Assembly: GCF_947179165.1 (NCBI RefSeq)
Contig: NC_077245.1
Span: 19,195,740 to 19,259,739 of the forward strand
Source: Solanum dulcamara
Taxonomy: Eukaryota > Streptophyta > Magnoliopsida > Solanales > Solanaceae
Reading direction: 5' to 3'
DNA length: 64,000 bases
Below are positions 49,501 to 61,434 of this stretch, in pieces (the first letter of the stretch is position 1; the number at the start of each line of letters is the position of its first letter). Below the pieces are notes generated by a model that saw nothing but the letters and a program-made list of their open reading frames with translations, was not told the origin of the DNA and did not search any database. Both the position numbers and the translations under genes were made by a program.

Positions 49501-52500
49501 GATGTTCACAGACAAGGTTTAAGAGACTAACTAGTCCTCCCAGCAGATTTCCTATGCTGAAGCAGCCCAGTTAAATAGTTGGCCAGAAATGAACAAAGAA
49601 GCATCAGCAATATCACAAAGTTTGTGGCACTGAGGTGAAGGGATCAGAATTAAGGAAAGGAGAGAGCTCTTCGGTGGGTATTTGATTGGGAGATTTGAAG
49701 GTGTTAAAAATGAGCTACCCAGATGTTCTGAAATCGGCAACGGGCTCAATAACGATGGAAAATAGATAGGACTCGGTATGACTATACTCTTGATGACAGA
49801 AGATATGATGAAGATCCTTGTATTAGAAAACATATATATATAAGATACAGATAGAAGAAACTATGATATAAGAAAAAATGATAAGCTTTCTATTGGTATA
49901 GAAGAATGGGTCTCTTTTGTTGGGAACCATATTTTGGTGTAGGTTCTCTCCTTTTTGGTGTACTACTTGTATATGGGTTTCCTCAGTTGTCAATAATATA
50001 CTTTATCTAATCAAAAATAAATAAATGATATGCAAACTAGGTATGAATATCAACCAGTTGTTAGAGAACCTGCAGGAATCTATCCCATGGGAATTTACTT
50101 CAACTTAAATAATGAAATGGTTATGCAATGGACCAAATATTCATTCAGTTACTGTAAAAGAAGGTATGGCTGTTAATAAGGACAACATTAAGATACAAAG
50201 TCAATTATATAAACAGGCTAAAAGAAAAATATGTCGTACAGGATATGAGGAAGTAGGAGCATATCATTGTACATTATCCAGAGAACACAAAAGATAATAA
50301 GAGATATAAAAAATATAAATGGAAAAGAAAGATAGCATTTGGGAAGGATATATTAAAAAGATGGAAGGGACTCACCGTGAATATACTCTGGGCAGCGGAA
50401 GATATGAAAGAAGATCTTTATGTTAGAAGAATGAGTTGGCTCGAAGTATGAGGGGCAACCTTCTAATATTCACTCTCAACTCAGACATTGACTTCTTAAT
50501 CTTTCTTAAATAAGATTTTAAATAATTAAGCTAGATAAAAAGCACTACAAATTACAACTTCTTATAATTTAAAATATATAAGATTAAAGCATATGAAAGA
50601 GTTTGTGGTTAAAGAAAAGATGTCCGACTCTCCAAATAGTACAGTGTCATAAAAAGTGGAACAGAGAGAGTATACAAAAAATGCTAGGCAAACTATGTAT
50701 GAACAATACAGTGTCATGTAAAGTGGAAAAGAGAGAGTAAACTATGTATGAACAATGGTTAGAGAACTTGAAGGAATATATCTTATGGGAATGTACTTAT
50801 ATTTAGATTTCATGGAGGATGCTAGACAGAACTTGGTACGAATAAGCTCCTGGTGACAGCGGATATGAAGAATACAAAGTCACTGCCAAATTATTTACAA
50901 CGGAAATTTTGAAAAGATTGCATGCATTGAAAGAAGTTTGCGATAGAATATAATGAGGTCTACCCTTGCCGAATAAATAATGGATTCTACTCAAGAATAA
51001 CCATATTACGGTGGAATGGATCCAGAAAACTTGTGCAAATTCTTCAAGTTCAACTTCATTTAGATTATTTCAAAGGGACATGATAATACTCAGCAGTCCA
51101 CTCTTCCTAGACCAGATTAAAAATTCAGTACAAGCATTTTCATCGGGAGATGTAAACCAAAATAAATAACTTTTATGAAGATAATTACTGCAACCCAAGA
51201 TGAAACTGCATCAATTAATTGTCTCTCGTTAAACTTGGTTCTATCTATCAGCTCCGAGGAACCATAGAGGAAGAAAAACGAAGAATTCGACGATATAGGA
51301 TCTACTTCGGTAGAGCCCCTAGAACAAGTATTTTGTAACAGTTCTGGAAAAAAAATGTTAAAAAAAACAAGGAAATCCTAGGCATATATAGCGTTACAGA
51401 GAAACTGATAATACTCAGCTTCAAGGATAAGGAACAATCCAAAGTCAAGACTGATTCGAGATAAAACCGACAAGAGAGGATTTGGACTGATCAAAGGACA
51501 TTGCATCACCTAAAGAAGTTGTGTGAGTTATGGAAAGTAAGGCAGCAGTAGAAACAAGAAATGGTGAAGAATGAAAACTACCGTATTCAGCATGCAAGAG
51601 TAATACAGAAAATCTATTTTTAAAATGAAAACTGCATTCCTTCTAAAGTAATCAGATGTTTCTTTACCAGACATCAAATTTAATAGAACAGAGCTTATAA
51701 CAGGACACTGAAAATCAATAGTTGTAATACAATGCAAGCCGACTCTGGGTATACAAACAGTTCACAAACTAAGTATGAAACCGTCAACTTCAACCATCCT
51801 TTATCACAGATATTGGTTAAAAGATTTTCTTAAGCTGGATTAAAACTCAACACTCAATGACAAGATAAGATCTTTTCATTCATGTTTATTTCTTGTACCA
51901 TACAAGGGCTGGCAACAATTTACTAACCTCAATATAGTTCACCTCCAGAGTTCGCAAAACTAAGGAGGTATCACTTGTTATATATTTTGTCACAATACAT
52001 ATATTGCCAAATGTTCTAGGCCCATCCTCTGCCTGAAAGTAATCCCCACACTTCACCATCTGCATTTGTTTTCATCAAAGTAGAAGGTAAATAATAAAAC
52101 TGCTAAAATTGAATATAGGTCAACAGGAGTCACTTATACTTCAAGTGGGAACTCACTAGAACAAAATGCTAAAATAGACATGGCAGTTAACAAGTCTTAA
52201 AACTGACAAAAGGAAGGAATAGCAGTTCTGATACTGGTCAAAAAGTTACAGACTCAGGATGATGGCCACGCAGCAAGAATACATCTTTCTACCTATTCAT
52301 TGCTACCATTTATCTGGTAAAAATTGGAAATGCAAATTGAGACAACATATGAGGCATAAATCATATTCAGAAATGCAACGAGGGTTTTCTACATCAGACT
52401 TCTCTAATTCCTCCAAAGATCATATGACCCAGCGGTCAACCCAGAAGCCCTAGCCAACAAAATCCTGAGACAACACTATTCTATTAGAATAAGTACAAAG

Positions 52501-54319
52501 GCTTTCAGGCTTCGAGGTGTTTCTAAGATTCTCTTGAAATTTTAAATGACATCCACAACCAATACAGATGCAGAAAAAATGATGTCCCACCAAAATGAAT
52601 AGGAGATTCCTTTGCTGAAAGAGAGACAAATCTCTAATTTAAACCATTTGCCTTGAATTCTAATTTTATATAGAATTCAGAATATAGAGAACGTCTAGTA
52701 CACTTTACTTTTATTTTTTATTTTGCATAGTATTGGCCCGAAATAAGTTTAAATGAAAAATATATAGAGAACTTTTAGTACATTTTCCTTCTTTTTTTTT
52801 TCTATTTTGTATTGTCCTGAGATGGAAATGGAAACATGGTCAGTGAGGATTCATATAGGCGATCCCTAATTTATTTGGGACTGAGGCGTTATTATTAGTG
52901 TCGTTGTGATTGAATACAATTTGATCCTACAGCCGCATTTCTCTGGCAACAATTCCTCCCTCCAAGCTATGTTTTCATCTCTAAATCACAATCTTGACAA
53001 TGCGTAATATCCATAAGATTACTCAATATCCACTTAGAATACTCAATCGAAGTCCAAGCTCATGCATTTTTGAAGAAAGAAGAATAGGTGTAAGGTAACA
53101 AGATATGTTTAAATCACAAGTATTTAGCAAAGTACAAACCTTAAACCCATGACACCCTGCTTGAAGTTGGATCTAAAAAAGGAATGAGGAAAGACCACAT
53201 GAAGTAATGAGGATGCTAATTAGCAATACCAACGTTATGGTGCCTTTCAGTGCAGGCTTTGGAGCATAGATGGGGGAACAAAAGGAACATCTTTTTATGA
53301 TAACCAAAAAAAACTCCCACGCCCATTGGCACATAGTTCGATACTCGTTGAATAATGGTCCACCCTCTATTCTTCCCCACTTAAATATTACCCTTTTGTC
53401 TGCAACAAAATTCAAACGCATGACAAGCGCTAACCCACACATCATGTGTAGCTCCCTTACAGCTACACCAAAGCTCTGTGAACGAACGCATGAAAGGTAT
53501 ATCATAAGATATTTTTTCTCTTCAGCCTTTCCATGCCCTTCTTCCTCGCTTCAGTTTTGTATCTTAAGATAAAAGGTCAATACTCAACAAAGATTCATTT
53601 GCAACTTTTTACGGCATAAAAATGCCAGGTCTACTTTATGGGGGATGGGGGTACAAATGAAGAAACTGAAAAAGGTAAAAGTGTAGGTTGTTTCTTCCAT
53701 AAAGAAAATTATAGATAAGACTATTTTCATAAAATGTTTAACATATTTTGGTTGCAAAACAAGTATACCTTATTCTAAACAGTTGAATACCTTGTAATTG
53801 TCAACCAATCGTGTAAGCATCACAATCACAGGACAGCGTTGCTGGATTATCATTTCCCAGAAATCTTCAAAGGTGTGTGCTAGTGGACCTTGTGTTGCAA
53901 CAAACCGAGACACCCCTTCAGATATCTTGAATCAAAACGAGCAGTATAAGAGGTCAGAAGCCGATTTTGTGCTGTAACACAATATTGTTTGCTAAGCGAG
54001 TAGGGGAAGTGGCTTTTTAAATAATTCCAAGTGAAGGATGTAGGAATCCACCTCTATAAAGCTTGCATTGATATATCCCCTAGCTGACGGTCTGTAGTCT
54101 TTACATGGGTCCAAAACAACCCTGTTATTGTCAACTGAGAGCAATGAAGCTTGATACAATTATTTCAAAAAAATAATACAATTTAAAATCAAAGAAAACG
54201 AACAAACAACTGATTAGCATACATGGGATAACATCAGTATAACGATTCTTGCTGATATTTGTGCTGTCCAAAGCCACCGAGCATCTACTCTTCATTTCCG
54301 AAGCTTTCAGCCTATTTTT
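46561..54319 (-). CDS. PTP1: PTP1-type protein tyrosine phosphatase, 5' exon not found
   Basis: Seven exons join in phase: 54319-54223, 54134-54052, 53925-53791, 52059-51928, 48300-48152, 48061-47920 and 46644-46561, giving 273 codons and TAA. Conserved text appears in order: [73 protein letters not shown] (WPD loop), [15 protein letters not shown] (HCX5R catalytic loop, split by the intron at 48151-48062) and [11 protein letters not shown] (Q-loop). The catalytic Cys and Arg are intact. Plant PTP1 removes phosphate from tyrosine, notably on MAP kinases. Family members have about 340 residues, so roughly 65 N-terminal residues are missing; their exon is either upstream among the TEs, outside the window, or unrecognised. 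The frame is clean, so the gene is probably functional if its first exon exists. Confidence 0.93.
47215..47650. mobile_element. Possible decayed hAT MITE in PTP1 intron 6
   Basis: AAGGTGCGTTGGGGCTTTAA at the left and GCCTAGTTTCAGGACTTAAA then GCAAGCCTTTAGCATCACTG at the right resemble in order the intact MITE at 58232-58611. The ends are too diverged to fix. Confidence 0.35.
48521..48565 (+). mobile_element. Extremely short 5'-truncated SINE with 14-bp target-site duplications, PTP1 intron 4
   Basis: Only 45 bp remain: CTAGCCGAACCCAACTTGAT, TGGGACCGAGGCGTAG and a GTTGTTGTTA tail, the 3' end of a common Solanaceae SINE family. It is flanked by perfect direct repeats GAGTATAAGCAATC at 48507-48520 and 48566-48579. 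Confidence 0.85.
48716..48834. mobile_element. Small palindromic MITE (ATGTTGCTCGGAC ends), PTP1 intron 4
   Basis: Begins ATGTTGCTCGGACTCTTCAA and ends AAGAGTCCGCGCAACTTA. The middle holds ATTCTCCAAAAGCAGTGCAT facing TTTTTGGAGAATCCGACA, so the RNA would form a nested hairpin. Same family as 31129-31247. Confidence 0.8.
49740..50990. repeat. Locally duplicated blocks in PTP1 intron 4
   Basis: GCGGAAGATATGAAAGAAGA (50396) has relatives near 49797 and 50860. The TTAGAGAACCTGCAGGAATC block near 50060 recurs as TTAGAGAACTTGAAGGAATA near 50760. No coding function is seen. Confidence 0.45.
49850..50030 (+). mobile_element. L1-type LINE 3' end, strongly 5'-truncated
   Basis: TTTTGGTGTAGGTTCTCTCC, then GTACTACTTGTATATGGGTT and ATATACTTTATCTAATCAAA with an AATAAATAAAT tail match the 3' UTR style of Solanaceae L1 elements. 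It lies in PTP1 intron 4, antisense to the gene. Confidence 0.55.
52845..52912 (+). mobile_element. SINE 3' fragment, older, PTP1 intron 3
   Basis: GATTCATATAGGCGATCCCT, then TTTGGGACTGAGGCG and a decayed ATTATTAGTGTCGTTG tail correspond to the same SINE family as 48521-48565. No target duplication is recognisable. Confidence 0.6.
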
Positions 54320-55755
54320 CTGAACCAAAGGAGTGTGAATTTAGCATGGCATCAAATGAAGCAGAATAACATCAGAGGTGGATAACGAAATAACAGGGAG
54401 TCAACAGACAACAATAGACTAAAAATTTCTCAAGATATAAGAGAACATTATATAAATCAGATAGATGATTTTTTTTCTTAAAAAAGATCTCGTAAATTTA
54501 TGCTATCGAGATCCATTCTAAGCAAAACGACCATCCAAAACATCATAAAATGAGATATTTTCTGTATCTAGAACTAGTAAAGTTATTTCGAAAAGGAAAC
54601 TCAATACGGATTCACCCCATTTTACCTCAAAATATATTCCGATTTCTGTGTTTCGAGACTTCTATTTTATTTCAACAGTTTGTACAAAATATATGCAAGT
54701 AGTTAACATGAGCTGATGACTTGCGATTACCAAGAATTCCTTGTTAGACAAACAATTGCAATGATTTATCCCCATCAATATGCAATTTCAAACATTATAC
54801 GGCTTGTCAACCAAGGCTATAAGCTCATTAGATACATCAGTGTGCACGCATGTGGCTCAAAACATCCACAAAGCATAACAGATTTATGATTACCTCAAAC
54901 TTCTGTTCCGGGTTTTTGCTTCATGATCTATTCAACAAACTCTAGAGAAATGCTCAATACTTAGCAACACGAATTGTGTATACATTAGAAATATATTTAT
55001 TTAGGCAATAATCCATCGAGGCATTGTTCTGGACAAAGTATAAATAAAGAGGAAGGAACACTAGTTATGTCATTTTTAGTGCATCAGGGTAATAGTAATG
55101 TGTCACATAATTTGTTTATTTGAAACTAGTAATGTTGTATTCCTCAGCATTAAGGATATGCTGGCAACCATATAGAGAACTACAGAAAAGACTAGGAGAA
55201 ATATAACAAAGAGCCTAAGAGATTTACTATCTGTTCAACTTCTTCTATGCATTCTTCTTTACACCAAAAAAGTAAAGATATAATACAGTTCATTTAACTT
55301 GCTGAATGGAATTAAACGTATCTTCAAAATATCTCCATTCCTCCCTCTCTACATTGTCCATCTTATGGATGTTGGGATTACTTTCCAACATTTGTTTTCT
55401 CTTTGGTTGGTTTGTTAATTATTTATAAGGTCAGATATTTTATGAATAAGTAATTCTAGGAAATTACAATCTCTCCACTTTGGTTGATATCTGCAACCAA
55501 TTATCGTTTACAACAAAAGTTGTGTTTTAAGAGTCATTTAGCTCTTATAAGACTCATTTAGTTATTTAAACTAAACATTGGTTAATCATAGGATTCATAA
55601 GGCTCGTGCACTCATTTTTAGCACATACTAAGTAGGGTGAACATCACAATATAAGGCAGATACTATGTGCTAGAAGAACCTATCTCCACCAATTTGCTAT
55701 GCAAGAATTGATAATATACACCTAGAACTACACCCAAAAAGCACATTTTCAATTT
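54320..55755. other. Upstream stretch of PTP1, no exon recognised
   Basis: The missing first exon of PTP1 should lie on the minus strand above 54319. I read this stretch for a start ending in a Leu-Gln or similar phase-0 donor and found none. It is AT-rich with no repeat I can bound. Confidence 0.5.
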
Positions 55756-55756
55756 C

Positions 55757-57150
55757 CTCATGTTTGATAGGCTTAAATGTTTTAGAAAATGTTTTTCATA
55801 ACAACTTATTTTCCTCCAATTTAAGGAAAATAACTTACCTCCAAAAAAACAAAGGAAAACAATTTACAAAACTCTCCACCAACCTCAAATTACAATTTTT
55901 TTTTCTTACTCCATCCCTCCCCCTCCAAAAAAATTAAAATTTATGAAATTTCTTTTCCTAAAAATTTCAAATTTTTACCCCCCTACCCCGGCCCTCACCC
56001 ACAAACCAGCCCCCCCCCCAACCCCCAATCAAAAAAACTTTAAATTTGAAATTATTATTTTTTTGAAAATACTTCAAATTTTAAAAATATCAGGTTTTAT
56101 TACCTACACCTCGACCTCATTTAAAAGTGTTTGTTTTTGAAAAATATTTCAAATTTTAAAATTTTCATTTTTTTTACCTCACCCCTACCCCGACACCCTC
56201 TACCCCCCCCCCCACACACACACTCACACCACACACAACAAACAACAATTTGAAATCCCAGGATGAAAATCACATCCCGAGTCAGGTGTGGTTGGGTCCC
56301 GATTCGAAAATCAGGGGTCGAGTTCCGATTTGGAAGTCGAATCTTGAGTTGGAAGTCATGTCGGGTCCCGATTCAAAAGTTGGATCCTACATTAGGTGTC
56401 GAAGTCGTGTCCTGATTTAGAAGTCAGGTACCGATTCGAGTGTCGGGGTCAAATGTCGAATTGATCAATCCTATCCAAGTTCTGGTGTCGAGGTCATGTC
56501 TTAGATCGGATCTCGGAGTTGGATTTTGGATCAATCCCAAGGCTCGTGTCTCGATTTGAGTGTCGAAGTTGAATCCTAGTTTGAATGTCAGATCTCGAGT
56601 CGTGAGTCGGGGTTAGGTCCCAAGTCGGATGTCGGAGTGGGTCCTAGTTTGAATGCCAAGTCTCAAGCGGAAATCTGGGTCAGGTCTCGAGGTCAAATTA
56701 TGGATCAATCGTCAGGGTCTTGTCTCGATTCAAGTGTGGGGTTAGGGTCGGTCCCAGTTCGAGTGTCGGGTCTCAAGTCGGGAGTCAGAGTCAGGTCCCG
56801 AATCAGGTGTCGAGGTCAGGGTTGGGTCTCAGTTTGAATGTCAGGTCTCGGATCGGGAGTGGGGGTCACTTCCTAGGTCGGGGATTGGGACCGAATCCCG
56901 AATTGATCATCGGGGTTGAATCCCGAATCAGTCGTCGGGGTCGAGTCTCGAATCGGTTATTGGGGTTGATTTTCATGTCAGAATATATTTTCATAAAAAG
57001 TATTTTCTACAGATATTTTCTGAAAAATATTTTTCATTCACCAACCAAACAATAGAAAATATTTTTCACTTACCAACCAAACATGAGAAATAAGTTAGAA
57101 ACCAACTTGTTTTCTAAGAAAACATTTTCCTTCATACCAAACACACCCTA
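55757..57150. mobile_element. Fold-back MITE with ACCAAACACACCC ends, carrying a minisatellite
   Basis: The right end (AAAACATTTTCCTTCATACC then AAACACACCC) and the inner ACCAACCAAACATGAGAAAT motif have reverse-complement counterparts at the left (CTCATGTTTGATAGG, GAAAATGTTTTTCAT). 55920-56230 holds C-rich runs and CACACA tracts. The ends are approximate. Confidence 0.6.
56270..56960. repeat. GTCGGGTCCCGA-type minisatellite
   Basis: Irregular tandem units of about 20-35 bases contain GTCGGGTCC, TCTCGAGTCGG, GGTCAGGTCCCGA and similar. It is GC-rich against the surroundings, with CpG and CNG sites, and gives spurious Gly/Ser/Val frames. Confidence 0.8.
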
Positions 57151-57387
57151 AAGTCTACATTTCTTTGGTTTTTGCCAAGGAAGAAGTTATCCATGCGCCT
57201 ATACCAAAAACAGTGACTCGCATGCACCTGTGTATAACTTATATGCTTGTATCCGTCCTACTAATATGGGCTAGTAGAGCTTTCGATGAGCCCTTATTTC
57301 TCAATTGACTAGACGAGAACTTTGGAGCGAACCATGCTAGTGCTAAAATCTATCACAAGAAGGGATCAACTTTAGTCATCTCCAAGG

Positions 57388-57594
57388 TTTCCTACTAAGG
57401 AGATATCAACAAGACGCTCTACCTCAAGACCAATCCGGACAAGGGAACGTGGAGTTGGCCTCACATGAATGATTGCTTGCTTACCAAGCCATTTGAAATT
57501 CCTTGTCATGTAAGTAGCAACCTGCACAGATGGTATAACAACTGTCCTTCTGTCTCCAACATGGACCCAAGAAAATTGGAAAATCTATAGATGC
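57388..57594 (-). other. Unrecognised open segment of about 68 codons, possible exon
   Basis: From a TAG at about 57592 the minus strand stays open: FSWVHVGDRRTVVIPSVQV, ATYMTRNFKWLGKQAIIHV, RPTPRSLVRIGLEVERLVD and ISLVGNLGDD, then TAA. It has no nearby ATG but looks protein-like in composition. CTGTGCAG just before the GTTGCT codons could be an acceptor. I cannot name a family; it may be a gene fragment carried by a repeat. Confidence 0.3.
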
Positions 57595-57799
57595 ACATAT
57601 CACCAAAAACCAAATGACAAACATGCACCTTATGTAGAACATATATGTTGATAGCCATCCTATTAATATGAGGCTACCTGCTTACATCCATTCATGGTGT
57701 AATTATTGTAAGTACCCAACAGGAGGAGGATGAAGTTGTATAAAGACCATGAAAGACTAGGATTCAAATGACGCAAAAAGGCTAGTTAATTTCTTCCCA

Positions 57800-58040
57800 T
57801 TGGTATGTTGATATTGTTACTGTTATTGTTTTTTGTATTGTAGAATTCACATTGCTCCTAGTTTTTGCCACTTTGCTTTATCTATTGTTGTTTTCTCCTA
57901 CTTGGGGTTGTTACATTCGAGCCGAGGGTCTTTCGAAAACAACCTCTCTATCTCCATGAGGTAGTAGTAAGGTTTGCGTACGATCTATCCTTTCCAGACC
58001 CCACTTGTGAGATTTCACTAGGAATGTTGTTGTTGTTGCT
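57800..58040 (+). mobile_element. TS-type SINE
   Basis: AGCCGAGGGTCTTTCGAAAA, then CCTCTCTATCTCCATGAGGT, AAGGTTTGCGTACGATCTAT, CCAGACCCCACTTGTGAGAT and a GTTGTTGTTGTT tail follow the tobacco TS SINE consensus. The 5' part (57800-57915) is T-rich and less clear. Confidence 0.8.
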
Positions 58041-58231
58041 ATGTTGATATCCGTCAAGACAGGTTATAAGAAACTTTTTTCCACCCATACATAGTGTAAC
58101 TACCACAAGTATCCAAGGGTGTAGCCTGGTCAACGAAGCTGCATGAAGACGATGGAAGACTACGATCCAAATCAAATCCCAGAAATGCGGAATAAAAAGA
58201 CTAGTTTTCATATCTTTGTAAATCTTGATGC

Positions 58232-58611
58232 CAGTGTTATCAAAGGCAAAAAGCGCAAAAAAGCTCTAACGTCCATTGGGGGGCTTTAAGCGCAGAGCGC
58301 AAATAAAGTGTGGGCTTCAATGAAAAAAGGCACAAAGAGAGAAAAAGATACAAATATATATTTTTAGTCCAAGACCAATAATTATAAACATGAATGACAA
58401 ATATATGACCGAAGAAATTAAAAAAAGGTATCATAAAGTGAACTATCAATTGTTTAGTGTCACTTCTTTAAAAGAGGCTCATTGGCAAGGAAAAGTTTGC
58501 CAACCTTGATGACCACACTGAAGCGCACATAAAGCGAAGCGAAGCGCTAAACACGTTTTGAGCCTCGTTTTAGGGCTTAAGTGCGCTTAAAGCGCACCTT
58601 TGACAACACTG
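58232..58611. mobile_element. hAT-type MITE with an 8-bp target-site duplication
   Basis: Terminal inverted repeats CAGTGTTATCAAAGGC and (reverse complement) CAGTGTTGTCAAAGGTGCGC bound 380 bp. The perfect 8-bp duplication CTTGATGC lies at 58224-58231 and 58612-58619, as hAT transposases make. The body is rich in AAGCGC/GCGCTT motifs on both strands and non-coding. Confidence 0.92.
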
Positions 58612-58654
58612 CTTGATGCGCAAATTCCATGAAAGGACATAAATACTTGATGAA

Positions 58655-59137
58655 ATGCTTAAATATTTGAGGACAGAATTTCATGAAAGGAACTCAATGG
58701 AACAAGCTGCTAACCAAGTTGCAGCTGCACTATGTCATGCCAACTTCGTGGACCAGCTGCCTACAATGGATCATTCAGCATACAAAGGGGAAGACGAGAC
58801 TTGCAAAAGTAGTGAAGATGGTATATGCAGAATTAATACATAATTTGTGGCTAGAGAGAATGCCAAAAATTTTAGGGTAAAGCTAGAGACAGTGTGAGTT
58901 TGGCCAGAGAAATAGCATGTATTAGCAATCAAAGGGCAGAGGAGTCATGATATCATGGATGCAGCAGCTTCCTTTCTAAGTAACAGTTAATGATCTATGT
59001 AATAACTTAGTCACTGCTTTCTTTTCTGCAGATAGAGTAGAATCTTATCTGAATTTCAGCTAGCAGAATATGCTAAGCTCTGTTTTGTAATGCCTTACTT
59101 TGGTGATTAACGGAAACATTTGATTACCAAAAAAAAA
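58655..59137 (+). pseudogene. L1-type LINE, last part of ORF2 with 3' UTR and A tail
   Basis: The plus strand reads TSWTSCLQWIIQHTKGKTRL then AKVVKMVYAELIHNLWLERM, the C-terminal text of plant L1 ORF2, followed by TAG/TGA stops and a 3' UTR ending TTGATTACCAAAAAAAA at 59139. 5'-truncated. Confidence 0.75.
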
Positions 59138-59139
59138 GT

Positions 59140-59320
59140 TATAGTCAATATACTTCGCTTGACTATGTGTGTATATGTATGTGTAAGTATATATACGTAG
59201 GTTATGTATGTTTTTTTTTAAAAATTGAAAAAAAAACATACATACATAACATACGTATATATACTTTACATACGTAACGTATGTTATGTATGTATGTATG
59301 TGTGCGTGTGTGTATTACGT
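59140..59320. repeat. TATG/CATA microsatellite forming a long hairpin
   Basis: GTATATATACGTAGGTTATG TATGTTTT on the left faces AAAACATACATACATAACATACGTATATATAC on the right (about 59188-59262) with a T-rich/A-rich loop, followed by further TATG/TACGTA repeats to 59315. Confidence 0.85.
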
Positions 59321-59399
59321 ACGTGACCCAAGTTCATGTTCTTTTACAATTAAGGAGGAGACCGTGATGCACCTATTATAAAGAGAGCTTAAGAGTAAA

Positions 59400-59940
59400 T
59401 TTTTTTGAGAAAGGTAACTTGTATTATGAACAAAGGAATACTTAGAAAGTATTCCAGTAATACTTGCAACAAAATTACAGAGGGAGAGGTGACCCTACTA
59501 ATGCTTCATAAATAATCTAGAATACTAGGAATCCCCTTCTTCTTGAGGATATTCGTGTTTACTCCAAAAAAAGAAAAGGACTAGACAGTTCATCTTCAGT
59601 TTCTACAGAGAGCATCTCTTGTTTTCGAAGCACCTCTGGTTCCTTTCCATCCATATAGCCCACCAAATGCAGGCTGGGACAATCTTCGATCTCTCCCTGT
59701 GTCCTGACCAGCAAGCCAAAGCCTAATTGATGCTCCTTGGAATAGTCCAGCTTATGCCTCTTTAATTAATGAAAATCTGCCATAACTTCAGTCTCTCTAC
59801 AATGTAGAGAGAGATGGTTTACTGTCTCAATCTCACATTCACAAAAAGAGCACCTAAAGCAAATTTGAAAACCTCTTTTCATAAAGTGTCCTGGGTGAGT
59901 GGAGTAAATATACTCCTTTCCAAAATCCAAAAAAAAAAAG
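59400..59940 (-). pseudogene. L1-type LINE 3' end, copy 1 of 2 on this strand
   Basis: The minus strand reads FMKRGFQICFRCSFCECEIE, TVNHLSLHCRE and LHLVGYMDGKEPEVLRKQEM, the zinc-binding C-terminal part of plant L1 ORF2, and ends with CTCAAAAAAATTT near 59400. 5'-truncated, with stops. Confidence 0.7.
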
Positions 59941-60449
59941 AATCTAAGTTCATTATTTCCTTTAATTTATTTCCAATTTTCTTCTCTTTCAAATTCCACT
60001 GGTTCTATGACCAAGCAAAGCAACATTCATATCATACTTAGACTTAGACATTTTATGCATCATGATATCTGAAATTTTATAACTTCAGATCATAAATTGT
60101 TCTGATCAAATGCCTAAAATCATATCCTTTTATATATAATCCGTGAGGTACAATGAAACATGTTGTAGACATAATACATGCCCCACAATGCACATGGAGC
60201 TTTTATGACAACGCCCCCGGCTATACCCTAATCAGAGACAAGAATTCACAACAGCAGAAGATAAGATACTGAGTGGGTCTCACTGTTACAACCGGAAGAG
60301 AGAGGGAGATACCTATGAATATCAATACTTGCATTACTTGCATCCACGAAAGACATGCAACACCCCCGAGCAAGGAGCTTGGGTACAAAATCACAAGTAC
60401 TCAACTGGTACATGACCAAAAGTAATTGGTATAGAAGATCCACCTTTCA

Positions 60450-61400
60450 TTCTTTTAAAAGGTAACATTTTATCATATCACAAAATCAAACCTGCTGTAA
60501 AACTGCAGCCTGCAGGTATCCATAATTACAAAGGGATTACAGAGAAGATCTTCTAATCCTACATCAAAAACGTGCAAGGATCCTAAGACATTCATTAATG
60601 AATCAAGATCTTCCATGTATTATTTTGCTTACACCAAAAATAGAACAACACCAAGAAATTCATTTTCAGCTTCTGAATAGAATTGTAGTTGTCCTTAAAA
60701 CATCTCTGTTTCCTTTCTTTGCACACTGCCCACCAGATACAAGCAGGGATAATTTCCATCTCTCCTTCTGTCTAGAGAGGCTGCTGTAACGGTCCCAGAT
60801 TTCCAAAGCATGAACAATTCTTCCTGGCATCACCCAAAACATTCTTTTTCATGTTGATAAAAAGCCTTCATAGCTCAGCAGTGATCTTGCAATGTAGAAA
60901 AGATGATTAACTGTCTCCACCACACACATCTTAAGCATAGATGAAAACCTCTTTTAATAAGGTTTTCGTGGGTTAAGACTGCTTGTTTTGATAAGACACA
61001 AACAAAGCAAATGCTACTTTCAGAGGGATTTTTAGTTTACAAATTAGCTTCCAACCATGGCCATCAACCAGAATGGTTGATAGGATTGCTGGATCCCTTC
61101 TAGGTCTCCTTTACTGTGAACTTGTCATGTTTATTGCCCTGCCATACTAAACAATCTTCAGCTCCTGATGGACCTTTAAATTGTTCTAGAATTCTATTAC
61201 CCTCACAATTTCCCAGTCATTAGATAATCTTCTAAAACTTAGATTCTATCCTTGATTTGTCCAGACCTCACCCAGTGTAGCATCCTTCTATTGGTTTAAC
61301 AAATTTAGATCAGGAAGTATCTCTTTCAAAGAACCTTGCTCAACCCATTTCCAACCTTAAGTCTGGACTTATCTTTTAGTTTAGGCAATGAGTTTCTAAT
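60450..61400 (-). pseudogene. L1-type LINE 3' end, copy 2, more diverged
   Basis: Order and text parallel the copy at 59400-59940: GAAAACCTCTTTTAATAAGG (60938), ATTAACTGTCTCCACCAC, and TTTCTTTGCACACTGCCCAC on plus correspond to GAAAACCTCTTTTCATAAAG, TTTACTGTCTCAATCTCAC and TTTCCATCCATATAGCCCAC. It extends further 5' (to about 61400) and has many stops. Confidence 0.65.
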
Positions 61401-61434
61401 GCTTCACCACAAGCTAGTCCCATAAGGTTGTAGT

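Larger units (their letters stand above)
57180..58210. repeat. Three diverged copies of a short repeat unit around 57200, 57650 and 58090
   Basis: Shared phrases are TATGCTTGTATCCGTCCTAC / TATGTTGATAGCCATCCTAT, and GTGTAATTATTGTAAGTACC / GTGTAACTACCACAAGTATC, followed by GAAG(T/C)TG(T/C)AT and a GACTAG end. The repeats frame the unrecognised minus-strand open segment and a TS SINE. Confidence 0.5.

Noticed and set aside
56637..57055. Gly/Ser/Val-rich plus-strand frames
   Set aside because: They are translations of a minisatellite inside a MITE.
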